Positions 1-9,083 of a stretch of DNA of 64,000 nt are shown in pieces. The notes under the pieces were generated by a model. The model was not told the DNA's origin, did no database searches, and worked only from the letters and a program-made list of their open reading frames with translations. Source of the DNA: Paraburkholderia piptadeniae (GTDB lineage: Bacteria; Pseudomonadota; Gammaproteobacteria; Burkholderiales; Burkholderiaceae); NCBI RefSeq assembly GCF_900007165.1, contig NZ_CYGY02000062.1, positions 1-64,000 of the forward strand, read 5' to 3'. Within the stretch, counting starts at the first letter, position 1, and every line of letters begins with the position of its first letter. The position numbers and the translations under genes were made by a program.

Positions 1-150
1 CCCCGCACAGGGGCAACGTCCGCGCCGCGAGGCGCATCGCGGATGCCAGCGCAAAGGGCAAAGAGAACCAACGCATTCGCGGATGCTCGCGATAAGAGCA
101 ACAAAGCAGTCGCAGACAAAAAAACAAGAACGTCGCATATAGACAAGTAA
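1..150 (+). other. possible 3' end of an upstream gene (uncertain)
   Basis: The first reading frame is open from the window edge to a TAA at 148-150 and would give a Lys/Ala/Arg-rich tail. The other two plus frames are also open for about 100-140 bases, so the frame is not decided by the sequence. The stretch contains two similar GC-rich words around GCGGATGC. I recognise no family. It could be the C-terminus of a gene lying upstream of the glycine-betaine binding protein, or a leader. Confidence 0.2.
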
Positions 151-233
151 ACGTCGCAAAGCCGACCACCTCATGCATTCTGGTTGGCGATTCTAAAAGC
201 TATACCGCGCGTGCGGACACAAGGAGATCGACC

Positions 234-1097
234 ATGAAGCACCTGAAGAAACTGATGTTGTGCGGGGCGCTGATCGCAACGATGAGCGCCATGGGAACGG
301 CAGCCGCGGACACCAAGCCGACGATCAAGATCGGTTACGTCGAAGGCTGGGACGACAGCGTCGCGACGTCGAACGTTGCCGCGCAGATCATCGAGAAGCG
401 CCTGGGTTATCCCGTACAGCTCGTGCCCGTCGCAGCCGGCATCATGTGGCAGGGCGTCGCGCGCGGCGACCTCGACGCGACGCTGTCCGCGTGGCTGCCC
501 ATCACGCACGGCGCGTACTGGGATCAGTTCAAGGGCAAGGTGCAGGACCTCGGCGCCAACTATACGGATGCGAAGATCGGCCTGATCGTGCCCGCCGACG
601 TGCCGGAGAAGAGCATCTCGGATCTCGAAGCGCACAAGGCGGACTTCGGCGGACGTATCGTCGGGATCGACGCGGGCGCGGGCGTGATGAAGAAAACATC
701 GGATGCGATCAAGGCCTACAACCTCGATTACCAGCTGATGCCGAGCTCGGGCAGTGCAATGACAGCGGAACTCGCGCGCGCGATGAATGCCAATAAGCCT
801 GTGATCGTCACGGGGTGGATACCGCACTGGATGTTTGCAAAGTGGAAGCTGAAGTTCCTCGAAGACCCGAAGAAGGTGTATGGCGAAGCCGAGCATGTCG
901 ACAGCGTCGTCAATCCGGGTCTCGATACGAAGGCTCCTCAAGTGGTCGCGTTTCTGAAGAAATTTCAATGGAAGCCGGGCGAAATCGACAGCGTGATGCT
1001 GGCGACGGAGAACGGCGCCAAGCCTGCCGATGCAGCCGGATCGTGGATCTCCGCACATGGCGACCGCGTGAACAGCTGGCTGGGCGGAGCACAATAA
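234..1097 (+). CDS. glycine betaine/proline-type ABC transporter substrate-binding protein
   Basis: A 287-residue periplasmic binding protein of the OpuAC/ProX type, expected to capture glycine betaine or a related quaternary amine and present it to a membrane permease. Residues 1-25 form a typical signal peptide with an Ala-rich cleavage site. The mature part begins with the family-typical strand ending in EGWDD, and tryptophans near W39, in the SAWLPITH segment and in TGWIPHWMF could build the aromatic cage used for trimethylammonium groups. The start is supported by AAGGAG about 8 bases upstream. No permease or ATPase gene is adjacent, so it is an orphan binding protein like the two others in this window. 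The exact ligand is inferred. Confidence 0.85.
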   Translation: MKHLKKLMLCGALIATMSAMGTAAADTKPTIKIGYVEGWDDSVATSNVAAQIIEKRLGYPVQLVPVAAGIMWQGVARGDLDATLSAWLPITHGAYWDQFKGKVQDLGANYTDAKIGLIVPADVPEKSISDLEAHKADFGGRIVGIDAGAGVMKKTSDAIKAYNLDYQLMPSSGSAMTAELARAMNANKPVIVTGWIPHWMFAKWKLKFLEDPKKVYGEAEHVDSVVNPGLDTKAPQVVAFLKKFQWKPGEIDSVMLATENGAKPADAAGSWISAHGDRVNSWLGGAQ

Positions 1098-1232
1098 CCG
1101 TCCTTCTCTAACGCGTTCTGACGAGCGTTTTACGGTGGTGCGGATGCGCTGCGCGCGCATCCGCATTGCTGATGTTGTATCCGGTTGTTTGTGTTCCAGC
1201 CAGCGCGCAGGCCCCTATAAAGGAGACTCTGG

Positions 1233-2888
1233 ATGGATCAGACAGGACTGCGCACGCGCAGTATCGAAGGCGCAGCGGACGGCGCCGCACATGAAGGCCA
1301 TTCGCTTCAACGCGGCCTCACATGGAAAGACGCATTCTGGGTGACGAGCGGCGTGCCGGGCGGCGTGCTGTTCACGATCGGCGGCGTATCGGCGACGATC
1401 GGTCAGCCGGCATGGGCCATCTGGGTCGCGGCGATCCTGATGGGCCTCATTCAAAGCGCCACTTACGCCGAAATTTCAGGGCTTTTCCCTCACAAGTCGG
1501 GCGGCGCGTCCGTGTATGGCGCGATGGCCTGGGTACGCTACAGCAAGACCATCGCACCCGTTTCGGTGTGGTGCAACTGGCTCGCGTGGTCGCCGATGCT
1601 GGCATTGGGCACCGGGCTTGCCGCCAATTACGCGCTCTCGAGTCTCTATGCGCCCGATGCCGCGATCAACACGTGGCGCCTGACGCTGCTCGATCTCGGC
1701 TTTATCAAGCAGGGGCTTTCGCTGCGCATCAACGCGACGTTCATCGTCGCGGCGATCTTCCTGCTCATCACGTTCAAGCTTCAGCATAGCGGTGCATCGA
1801 AGGCCGCGAAGACGCAGCGCATTCTGGGCATCGCTTCGCTGGCGCCGCTGCTGATCGTCGGCATCGTGCCGTTCGTGACAGGCGATGTGCCCGCCGCGCA
1901 TCTGTGGCCGCTGATGCCGCTCGGGCACGACGCGCAGGGCAATCTCACGGCCTCGACGTTCGGCTCGTGGAACGGCTCGGGCATCACGATGGCGTTCGGC
2001 GCGATGTTCATGGCGGGCTGGGCCGCGTACGGCTTCGAAACGGCTGTGTGCTATACGCGTGAGTTCCGCAATCCACGCACCGATACCGTGAAGGCCATCT
2101 TCTGGTCCGGCATGGCCTGCCTGGTCGTGATGACGCTCGTGCCGCTCGCGTTCCAGGGCGTGCTGGGCACGAAGGGCATGCTCGATCCGAAGATCGCGGA
2201 CGGCACGGGCGTGGCCGCGGCCATGGCGCATATGGTCGGCGGCGGCGCGGTCGTGTTCGACGTGGTCGTGATCATGCTAATGCTGACGATCCTGCTGATC
2301 GTGATGACGTCGATGATGGGCTCGTCGCGCACGCTCTATCAGGCGTCCGTCGACGGCTGGCTGCCGAAGTACCTGTCGCACGTCAACGAGCACGGCGCGC
2401 CGACGCGCGCAATGTGGACCGACCTCGGATTCAACCTGGTCCTGCTACTGATGTCGGACTACATGACGGTGCTGTCGATCTCGAACGTCTGCTACATGAT
2501 CTTCGTGTTCCTGAACCTGCAATCGGGCTGGATTCACCGGCTGGATCGCGCTGACGCGGACCGTCCTTTCCGCTGCCCGACGTGGCTGCTCGCGGCGGGC
2601 GCGCTGTGCGGCTATCTGGATCTCGCGTTCATCGGCGCAGGCGCGGATCTTCAGGGCGTCGGCACGATGCGCAATGGTCTGATCGCGATGCTGCTGATCG
2701 TGCCCGTGTTCATGTTCCGTCATTACTGGCAAGACCGCGGGCGGTTTCCGGTGCGCATGGCGCAGGACATGGAGTGGCGGGGCGGCGTGCGGCCCGCTGG
2801 CCTGCGGGGCTTGCTGCCGTATGGCGCGTTGTTGCTCGCGGTGTTCGTCGTGTGGTTCTCGCACTATCTCGCGAAACCGTTCTTCTGA
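1233..2888 (+). CDS. APC superfamily amino acid permease
   Basis: A 551-residue inner-membrane protein with about 12 to 14 hydrophobic segments and the APC-type N-terminus (an early GVPGGVLFTIGGVSA stretch followed by membrane helices). It probably exchanges or imports an amino acid or amine. The start has AAGGAGA eight bases upstream. It lies between a betaine-type binding protein and purU, so a role in uptake or export of an amine breakdown product is possible, but the substrate cannot be read from the sequence. It is followed by a strong terminator. Confidence 0.85.
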   Translation: MDQTGLRTRSIEGAADGAAHEGHSLQRGLTWKDAFWVTSGVPGGVLFTIGGVSATIGQPAWAIWVAAILMGLIQSATYAEISGLFPHKSGGASVYGAMAWVRYSKTIAPVSVWCNWLAWSPMLALGTGLAANYALSSLYAPDAAINTWRLTLLDLGFIKQGLSLRINATFIVAAIFLLITFKLQHSGASKAAKTQRILGIASLAPLLIVGIVPFVTGDVPAAHLWPLMPLGHDAQGNLTASTFGSWNGSGITMAFGAMFMAGWAAYGFETAVCYTREFRNPRTDTVKAIFWSGMACLVVMTLVPLAFQGVLGTKGMLDPKIADGTGVAAAMAHMVGGGAVVFDVVVIMLMLTILLIVMTSMMGSSRTLYQASVDGWLPKYLSHVNEHGAPTRAMWTDLGFNLVLLLMSDYMTVLSISNVCYMIFVFLNLQSGWIHRLDRADADRPFRCPTWLLAAGALCGYLDLAFIGAGADLQGVGTMRNGLIAMLLIVPVFMFRHYWQDRGRFPVRMAQDMEWRGGVRPAGLRGLLPYGALLLAVFVVWFSHYLAKPFF

Positions 2889-2906
2889 TTCTTTAACGTC
2901 AATTGA

Positions 2907-2941
2907 CCGCCGCGTTTGCTATTGCAACGCGGCGGCTTTTT
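2907..2941 (+). terminator. intrinsic terminator after the APC permease
   Basis: A perfect 10-bp stem (CCGCCGCGTT pairing with AACGCGGCGG, 2907-2916 with 2926-2935) with a 9-base loop is followed by C and five T residues. It sits 18 bases after the permease stop and ahead of the convergent purU gene. Confidence 0.9.
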
Positions 2942-2981
2942 GCTTTTTGGCGCGCTCGTTTCGAAAGCGTTGAAAAGACCT

Positions 2982-3866
2982 TTAAAGCACGACGGTTCTA
3001 TCGCCATTGATGAACACGCGCCGCTCGACGAACGCCTTCACGGCGCGCGCAAGCGTGATGCACTCGACGTCGCGGCCCACGGCGAGCATGCGCTCCGGTC
3101 CGTACGAGTGATCGACGCGCTGCACTTCCTGTTCGATGATGGGGCCTTCGTCGAGATCGTCGGTGACGAAGTGCGCCGTCGCGCCGATCAGCTTGACGCC
3201 GCGCGCATGCGCCTGGTGATACGGCCGCGCGCCCTTGAAGCCGGGCAGGAACGAGTGATGGATATTGATCGCGCGGCCTGCGAGCTTGCGACTCGTTTCG
3301 TCGGACAAGATCTGCATGTAGCGCGCGAGAATCATCAATTCGGCGCCGCTCGATTCGAACAGATCGAGAATCTGCGCTTCCTGTTGCGCACGCTTTTCGG
3401 CCGTCACGGGGAAATGATGAAACGGCAGGCCGTGTTGCACGGCAAGCGGCTCGAAGTCGGGATGATTCGACCCGATGCCGACAATGTCCATCTTCAGTTC
3501 GCCCATGCGCCAGCGGAACAGCAGATCGGCGAGACAGTGCTCCAGTTTCGACACCATGATCAGCACCTTGGGCCGCGCGTCGAGGTCGTGCATCGACCAC
3601 ATCATGTCGAAATCGGCGGCGATCGGGTGAAACTCGCGGCGCAACGTGTCGATCTGCAACGCGGACACGGGCGCGCTCTCGCTTGCCACGCCATGAAACA
3701 CGCAGCGCACGAAAAAGCGCGAGCTGATGTCGTCGTCGAACACGGTCAGCTCGTCGATATAGCAATGGTGCCGATCGAGAAAGCCGACGACGGCGGCGAC
3801 CTGGCCGGCGGCGCTCGGGCACGAAAGGGTCAGCGCGAACTGTTTGGGGCGATCGGTGGCGGGCAT
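2982..3866 (-). CDS. purU: formyltetrahydrofolate deformylase
   Basis: A 294-residue PurU that hydrolyses 10-formyl-THF to formate and THF. The N-terminal 80 residues form an ACT domain (LTLSCPSAAGQVAAV onward). The C-terminal formyltransferase-fold domain keeps the GSNHPDFEPLA, HHSFLPGF and DDLDEGPIIEQ motifs carrying the catalytic Asn, His and Asp. The start at 3866 is preferred over upstream in-frame starts because AGAGGA lies nine bases before it and the ACT domain begins at once. Its place in a betaine/choline island fits recycling of one-carbon units released when methyl groups are oxidised, which is inference from analogous loci. Confidence 0.93.
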   Translation of the reverse strand: MPATDRPKQFALTLSCPSAAGQVAAVVGFLDRHHCYIDELTVFDDDISSRFFVRCVFHGVASESAPVSALQIDTLRREFHPIAADFDMMWSMHDLDARPKVLIMVSKLEHCLADLLFRWRMGELKMDIVGIGSNHPDFEPLAVQHGLPFHHFPVTAEKRAQQEAQILDLFESSGAELMILARYMQILSDETSRKLAGRAINIHHSFLPGFKGARPYHQAHARGVKLIGATAHFVTDDLDEGPIIEQEVQRVDHSYGPERMLAVGRDVECITLARAVKAFVERRVFINGDRTVVL

Positions 3867-4016
3867 GCGAGTCCTCTGTATTTCGATGTGGGATTCCCGC
3901 ATGGCCGTGCCAAACGTCGTGCAGCGCATCGCGGCGCGGCAAGCGGGATGATCAAGTAAATCAGCCCAATTTGCGCGCGCATAGAACCGATGCGCCGTGC
4001 TCGTAGTATCGGAGCG

Positions 4017-4943
4017 TCAGGCGTGCGCGTGCTCGATCACGTGGACCAGTTCGTCGAACAGCCAGCGCCGGAAAAGCGGCACGGCGGCGGGCGCGGGACG
4101 GCTGGGCGGGCAGACGAGGTAGTAGCCGCGCTCCGTGGTGACGGGCGTTTCCAGCAGGCGCACGAGCTGGCCCGACGCGATGAGCTCGTCGGTGAGGGGC
4201 GTCCAGCCCAATGCGACGCCCTGGCCCATCAGCGCGGCCTGCACGACGAGCGAATAGCTGTTGAACATCATGCCCTGGCTTTGCTCCGGCTCGGGCAGCC
4301 CGTATGCGGCGAACCACGTGTGCCACGCGAGCCAGCGTTCGGGCTCGGTGGGTTGCACGTGCAGCAGCGGCAGGTGCGCGAGATCTTCCGCGCACATGAC
4401 GGGCCGGTGCGCGTCGCGAAGCGCGGGCGAGCAGACGGGTGTGACCGCTTCGGGGAAAAGGCGCGTCGACGTGCAGGGCGGCCAATGGCCGTCGCCGAAC
4501 GCGATCGCGATGTCGGCGTGATCGCGGTGCGGATCGTAGCCGAGTTGCGACGTGACGATCTTCACGTTGACGCCAGGCATCGACGCGTTCAGCCGCGCGA
4601 GGCGCGGCATCAGCCAGTAGGTCGCGAAGCCCGCATCGGTGAGGATCGTCAACGAGCCCGTGGCGCGGCGCGCGCGGATATCGGCTGTGGCTTCGCGGAT
4701 CGTGTCGAGGCCGCTGCGCACGGCCTGATACAGCAACGTGCCTTCCGGCGTGAGCGTCACGCCGCGATGGCCGCGTTCGAAGAGCGGCGTGCCGAGTTCT
4801 TCTTCGAGTTGCACGATGCGCTGGCTGACGGCGGGCTGCGTCGAGCCGAGTTCGCGCGCGGCGGCCGTGAAGCTCGCGAGGCGCGCGGCCGATTCGAACG
4901 CCGTGAGCGTCTGCATCGGAGGAAGGCGGTCTGGTCCCGGCAT
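4017..4943 (-). CDS. LysR-type regulator of choline sulfate utilisation
   Basis: A 308-residue LysR regulator. A winged helix-turn-helix occupies residues 10-70 (LTAFESAARLASFTAAARE, then QPAVSQRI), followed by a periplasmic-binding-like effector domain. It is divergent from choline sulfatase with 144 bases between the starts, the standard layout for LysR regulation of a neighbouring gene. It resembles the family annotated as putative choline-sulfate-utilisation transcription factor that sits beside betC in rhizobia and burkholderias. The inducer is probably choline-O-sulfate or choline, by inference. Confidence 0.88.
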   Translation of the reverse strand: MPGPDRLPPMQTLTAFESAARLASFTAAARELGSTQPAVSQRIVQLEEELGTPLFERGHRGVTLTPEGTLLYQAVRSGLDTIREATADIRARRATGSLTILTDAGFATYWLMPRLARLNASMPGVNVKIVTSQLGYDPHRDHADIAIAFGDGHWPPCTSTRLFPEAVTPVCSPALRDAHRPVMCAEDLAHLPLLHVQPTEPERWLAWHTWFAAYGLPEPEQSQGMMFNSYSLVVQAALMGQGVALGWTPLTDELIASGQLVRLLETPVTTERGYYLVCPPSRPAPAAVPLFRRWLFDELVHVIEHAHA

Positions 4944-5087
4944 AACATTCCCTTATGGGCCGATAAGCGTGCGCCGCCTTCACAACGTTTTAATGAGCGG
5001 CAATAGTGACGTGCATGCGGCGAGTCATTAAGTCGATGCGTCGCCGCGCAACGAAGCGCAATCCTCCGATTCTAATCCGCCCCGCCC

Positions 5088-6629
5088 ATGAGCCTTAATA
5101 CAAAGCAGAATATCCTTATCCTGATGGCCGATCAGATGACGCCGTTTGCACTGCGCGCGTACGGCAATCAGGTTTCGCTGACGCCGCGCATCGATGCACT
5201 CGCGAAAGAAGGCGTCGTGTTCGACTCGGCATATTGCGCGAGCCCGCTGTGCGCGCCCGCGCGTTTTTCCATGATGGCGGGGAAGCTGCCCGCCGCAATC
5301 GGTGCTTACGATAACGCCGCCGAATTGCCCGCGCAAACGCTGACGTTCGCGCATTATCTGCGCGCTGCCGGCTACCGGACGATTCTTTCCGGCAAGATGC
5401 ACTTCTGCGGCCCCGACCAGTTGCATGGTTTCGAAGAGCGGCTGACGACGGACATCTATCCCGCCGATTTCGGCTGGGTGCCGGATTGGGAACACCCGGA
5501 CGTGCGGCCGAGCTGGTATCACAACATGAGCTCGGTGCTCGATGCGGGCCCGTGCGTGCGCACGAACCAGCTCGATTTCGACGACGAGGTCACGTACACC
5601 GCGCGTCAAAAGCTGTACGACATCGTGCGCGAGCGCGCGGCGGGCGGCGATACGCGGCCCTTCTGCATGGTCGCGTCGCTCACGCATCCGCACGATCCCT
5701 ATGCGATCCCGCTGCAGTACTGGGACCTCTATGGCGACGATCAGATCGACATGCCGCGCGTGACGCTGACGCGCGAAGAGAGCGATCCTCATTCGAAACG
5801 CCTGCGCGATGTCTACGAGGCCGACCTGACGCCGCCGACGGACCAGCAGATTCGCGACGCGCGGCATGCGTATTACGGCGCGCTGTCGTATGTCGATGCC
5901 CAGTTCGGCGCGATTCTCGATACGCTCAGCGCAACCGGGCTCGCCGACGACACGATCGTCATCGTCACGTCGGATCACGGCGAAATGCTCGGCGAGCGCG
6001 GGCTCTGGTACAAGATGACGTGCTTCGAAGGCGGCGTGCGCGTGCCGCTGATCGTGCATGCGCCGAAGCAGTACCGCGCGCATCGCGTGGCCGCGTCTGT
6101 TTCGCATGTCGATCTGCTGCCGACGCTCGTCGAAATGGCGACGGGCGCGCGCGGGAGCGAATGGCCCGATCCCATCGACGGACGCAGCCTGGTGCCGCAT
6201 CTGCACGACGACGGCGGGCACGACGAAGCGATCGTCGAGTACTTCGCGGAAGGCGCGATTGCACCGCTGCTGATGATTCGCCGAGGCAGGTACAAGTTCA
6301 TTCATACGCCCGTCGATCCCGATCAGCTTTACGACCTCGCGGACGATCCGCACGAGCGCGTGAATCTTGCGCAAGAGCCTGCGGCGGCGGCACTGGTCGA
6401 CGCATTTCGCAAGGAAATCGAACAGCGTTGGGACGTGCCCGCGCTGCATCGATCGGTGCTCGCGAGCCAGCGGCGCAGGCGCTTTCATTTCGAAGCAACT
6501 ACGCAAGGCGTGATCCGCTCGTGGGACTGGCAGCCATTCACGGACGCGAGCCAGCGCTACGTGCGCAATCACATCGAACTCGACACGCTCGAAGCGATGG
6601 CGCGCTATCCGCGCGTTGTCGCGCGCTGA
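5088..6629 (+). CDS. betC: choline-sulfatase
   Basis: A 513-residue type I sulfatase that releases choline and sulfate from choline-O-sulfate in the cytoplasm. The sulfatase signature C-x-P-x-R is present as CAPAR with C55, the residue converted to formylglycine. The metal-binding NILILMADQM near the N-terminus and TSDHGEMLGERGLW further on are also typical. Full length and the C-terminal WDVPALHRSVLASQRRR region match choline sulfatases rather than arylsulfatases. It is followed 55 bases later by a choline-type binding protein on the same strand, so the two are probably co-transcribed. Confidence 0.93.
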   Translation: MSLNTKQNILILMADQMTPFALRAYGNQVSLTPRIDALAKEGVVFDSAYCASPLCAPARFSMMAGKLPAAIGAYDNAAELPAQTLTFAHYLRAAGYRTILSGKMHFCGPDQLHGFEERLTTDIYPADFGWVPDWEHPDVRPSWYHNMSSVLDAGPCVRTNQLDFDDEVTYTARQKLYDIVRERAAGGDTRPFCMVASLTHPHDPYAIPLQYWDLYGDDQIDMPRVTLTREESDPHSKRLRDVYEADLTPPTDQQIRDARHAYYGALSYVDAQFGAILDTLSATGLADDTIVIVTSDHGEMLGERGLWYKMTCFEGGVRVPLIVHAPKQYRAHRVAASVSHVDLLPTLVEMATGARGSEWPDPIDGRSLVPHLHDDGGHDEAIVEYFAEGAIAPLLMIRRGRYKFIHTPVDPDQLYDLADDPHERVNLAQEPAAAALVDAFRKEIEQRWDVPALHRSVLASQRRRRFHFEATTQGVIRSWDWQPFTDASQRYVRNHIELDTLEAMARYPRVVAR

Positions 6630-6684
6630 TGTCATACGCGATGCAAGTCGACGGAACACGACTAACTCACTACGGGAGCACACG

Positions 6685-7650
6685 ATGAACAGACACTGGA
6701 GAAGTTCGCTTGTGAAGGCCGCGCTGACGCTCGCGGCATTCGGCACAGCCTTGACGGGATCGTCGCATGCCGCGGAGCCGCAAAGTTGCACGCAGGTTCG
6801 CATGGCCGATCCCGGCTGGACCGACATCGACGCGACGAACGCCGTGGCAGGCGTACTGCTCAAGGCGCTGGGCTATCAGCAGAACGTGTCGAATCTATCC
6901 GTGCCGATCACGTATCAGGGCTTGAAGAAAGGGCAGATCGACGTGTTTCTCGGCAACTGGATGCCCGCGCAAGGTCCGCTCGTGAAGCCGTTCGTCGACG
7001 ATCATTCGATCGACGTGCTGCACGCGAATCTGGTCAACGCGAAGTTCACGCTGGCCGTGCCGGATTATGTCGCAGCAGCGGGCGTTCATTCGTTCGCCGA
7101 TCTCATCAAGCATGCCGATCAGTTTAACGGAAAGATCTATGGCATCGAGCCGGGCGCGCCCGCCAATCAGAACATCAAGAAGATGATCGCCGACAAGGCG
7201 TTCGGACTCGGCGACTGGAAGATCGTCGAATCGAGCGAAACAGGCATGCTCACGCAGGTCGAGCGCGCGGTACGCGACAAGCAGTGGATCGTCTTCCTCG
7301 CGTGGGAGCCGCACGTGATGAACACGAAGTTCCATTTGACCTATCTGTCAGGCGGCGATGCATATTTTGGCCCGAACTACGGCGGCGCGACGGTGAATAC
7401 GGTCACGCGCGCGGGCTTTGCGGGGCAGTGCGCGAATCTGGCGAAGCTCTTTCAGCAGATGACGTTCAACGTCGACATGGAAAACCAGATCATTACGAAT
7501 GTGCTGCAAAACAAGGTCGATGTGAATACGGCAGCGATGAATGCGCTGAAGGGCAACCCCGCATTGTTAGGCGCATGGCTCAAAGGCGTGACGACCACGA
7601 GCGGCAGCGACGGATTGCAGGCCGTGCAGGCGCAACTCGGTATTCACTAA
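6685..7650 (+). CDS. choX: choline ABC transporter substrate-binding protein
   Basis: A 321-residue periplasmic binding protein of the ChoX/BetX type. The signal peptide covers about residues 1-30 (ending SSHAA), followed by EPQSCTQVRMADPGWTD, where C35 and the later GQC cysteine are placed for the disulfide seen in choline-binding proteins. The start is chosen at 6685 because GGGAG lies eight bases upstream and the signal peptide begins there. It follows betC, suggesting import of choline or choline-O-sulfate. No permease or ATPase is encoded nearby. The ligand may be choline rather than betaine, by resemblance only. Confidence 0.85.
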   Translation: MNRHWRSSLVKAALTLAAFGTALTGSSHAAEPQSCTQVRMADPGWTDIDATNAVAGVLLKALGYQQNVSNLSVPITYQGLKKGQIDVFLGNWMPAQGPLVKPFVDDHSIDVLHANLVNAKFTLAVPDYVAAAGVHSFADLIKHADQFNGKIYGIEPGAPANQNIKKMIADKAFGLGDWKIVESSETGMLTQVERAVRDKQWIVFLAWEPHVMNTKFHLTYLSGGDAYFGPNYGGATVNTVTRAGFAGQCANLAKLFQQMTFNVDMENQIITNVLQNKVDVNTAAMNALKGNPALLGAWLKGVTTTSGSDGLQAVQAQLGIH

Positions 7651-7677
7651 AGCGGCATTTTCGGCACTCGAATAGAG

Positions 7678-7715
7678 GCGCGTAGTTCTGCAATAGAACG
7701 CGCGCTTTTGTTTTA
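7678..7715 (+). terminator. probable terminator after the choline-binding protein gene
   Basis: An interrupted hairpin: GCGCG pairs with CGCGC and an inner GTTCT pairs with AGAAC, followed by TTTTGTTTT. It starts 28 bases after the stop codon and precedes the porin gene. Confidence 0.65.
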
Positions 7716-7880
7716 TCGCGCATGTCGCTGCCAGACCAAAGTGTGTCGTGTTTGGTCGAGTTGCTCGAAATATGGATTTGTACTGTGCGTTGATCGTCGT
7801 GCAATTGGCACACGACGCGGAGCTCGCTTCGCATTCCTATACCCCTATATCCTCATAGTCAGGCAAGAGAGAACGACACA

Positions 7881-9023
7881 ATGAAAAAGCTGAATGCCGC
7901 AGCACTGACAGGCGTCGCGTTCGCGCTCGCCGGAGTTTCGAACGCGAGTCACGCACAAAGTAGCGTCACGCTGTATGGGATCATCGACGCGGGCATCACT
8001 TACGTGAACAACACCGGCGGCTCGCACGTGGTCAAGTTCGACGATGGCGTCTCGTATGGCAACCGCTTCGGCATCAAAGGAACGGAGGACCTGGGCGGCG
8101 GTTTGCAGGCGGTATTCGCACTTGAGAATGGCTTTCACCTCGGCAATGGTCAATTGGGCTTCGGCAGCACGATGTTCGGGCGCCAGGCTTATGTGGGTAT
8201 CAAGAACCAGTGGGGCACGCTGTCGTTCGGCAATCAGCTGGATATGACGAACGAGATTCTGACCACATACAACGTTTCTGCGTGGGCGAGCGGCTATGCA
8301 ATTCACCAGGGCGACTTCGACCGGTTCAACGGGGATCGTCTGCCCAACTCGGTGAAGTTCCTGTCGAATGAATTCGCGGGCTTCATATTTGGCGGCATGT
8401 ACTCGTTCGGCAATGTCGCGGGCAATTTCCATCAGGACAGCGCATGGAGCGTCGGCGCGCACTATGCGAATGGATCCTTTACGGTTGGCACTGCTTATAC
8501 GCAGTTGAACAATCCGCACGGCATCTATGCGTTCGACCCGTACGCGATGCTCGGCGTGCATACGTTTCTGGGCCAGCCTGTGGTGACCGTCGATCCGGCG
8601 ACCGGTGCCCGAACAGATCTCTTTTCTAGCAATCCCTTCCCCGTCGATAAGCAGGGCACGTTCGGCGTGGGTTCGAGCTATGCGATCGGCAACGTGACGC
8701 TGATGGGCAACTTCAGCTACACGACGATCAAGGGGCTCGGCGTCACGTCACACATGAAGGTCGCGGAAGGCGGCGCGGACTGGCAGGTCACACCGGCGTT
8801 CAGCGTGATCGGCGGTTATCAGTACACGAACTTCGAAGGTCATCACTGGAATCAGGGCTCGCTCGGCGCACATTATCTGCTGTCGAAGCGGACGGACCTG
8901 TATATCTCGGGTGACTATCTGAAGGCTTCAAACGGCGTCGATGCCGTGATTGGTTATAGCTTCACACCATCGACGACAACGACGCAAGCCGATGTGCGAA
9001 TCGGCATGAGGCACTCCTTCTAA
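7881..9023 (+). CDS. Gram-negative porin (OmpC/Bcs family)
   Basis: A 380-residue outer-membrane trimeric beta-barrel porin. The signal peptide (about residues 1-23) ends ASHAQ and leads into SSVTLYGIIDAGITYVNN, the standard first strand of burkholderial porins. The chain ends in a terminal phenylalanine (RIGMRHSF), the barrel-assembly signal. The long third extracellular loop and alternating amphipathic strands are visible. AGAGAG precedes the start. Between two binding-protein units for quaternary amines, it may be the outer-membrane entry for these solutes, but its specificity is unknown. Confidence 0.93.
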   Translation: MKKLNAAALTGVAFALAGVSNASHAQSSVTLYGIIDAGITYVNNTGGSHVVKFDDGVSYGNRFGIKGTEDLGGGLQAVFALENGFHLGNGQLGFGSTMFGRQAYVGIKNQWGTLSFGNQLDMTNEILTTYNVSAWASGYAIHQGDFDRFNGDRLPNSVKFLSNEFAGFIFGGMYSFGNVAGNFHQDSAWSVGAHYANGSFTVGTAYTQLNNPHGIYAFDPYAMLGVHTFLGQPVVTVDPATGARTDLFSSNPFPVDKQGTFGVGSSYAIGNVTLMGNFSYTTIKGLGVTSHMKVAEGGADWQVTPAFSVIGGYQYTNFEGHHWNQGSLGAHYLLSKRTDLYISGDYLKASNGVDAVIGYSFTPSTTTTQADVRIGMRHSF

Positions 9024-9033
9024 TTTCATTTTC

Positions 9034-9070
9034 CCGCGACGGCCTTCTGCGGTCTTTTAGACCGTCGCGG
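9034..9070. terminator. hairpin between porin and cdhR-like gene
   Basis: A perfect 9-bp inverted repeat (CCGCGACGG with CCGTCGCGG, 9034-9042 and 9062-9070) with a 19-base loop lies between two convergent genes. It has no long T tract on either strand, so bidirectional termination is possible but not certain. Confidence 0.5.
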
Positions 9071-9083
9071 ACATACGTCCCGT

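Noticed and set aside
5028..6863. 611-codon open frame antisense to betC
   Set aside because: It is a GC-driven shadow on the opposite strand of an intact choline sulfatase; its translation is Arg/His-rich with no recognisable domain.
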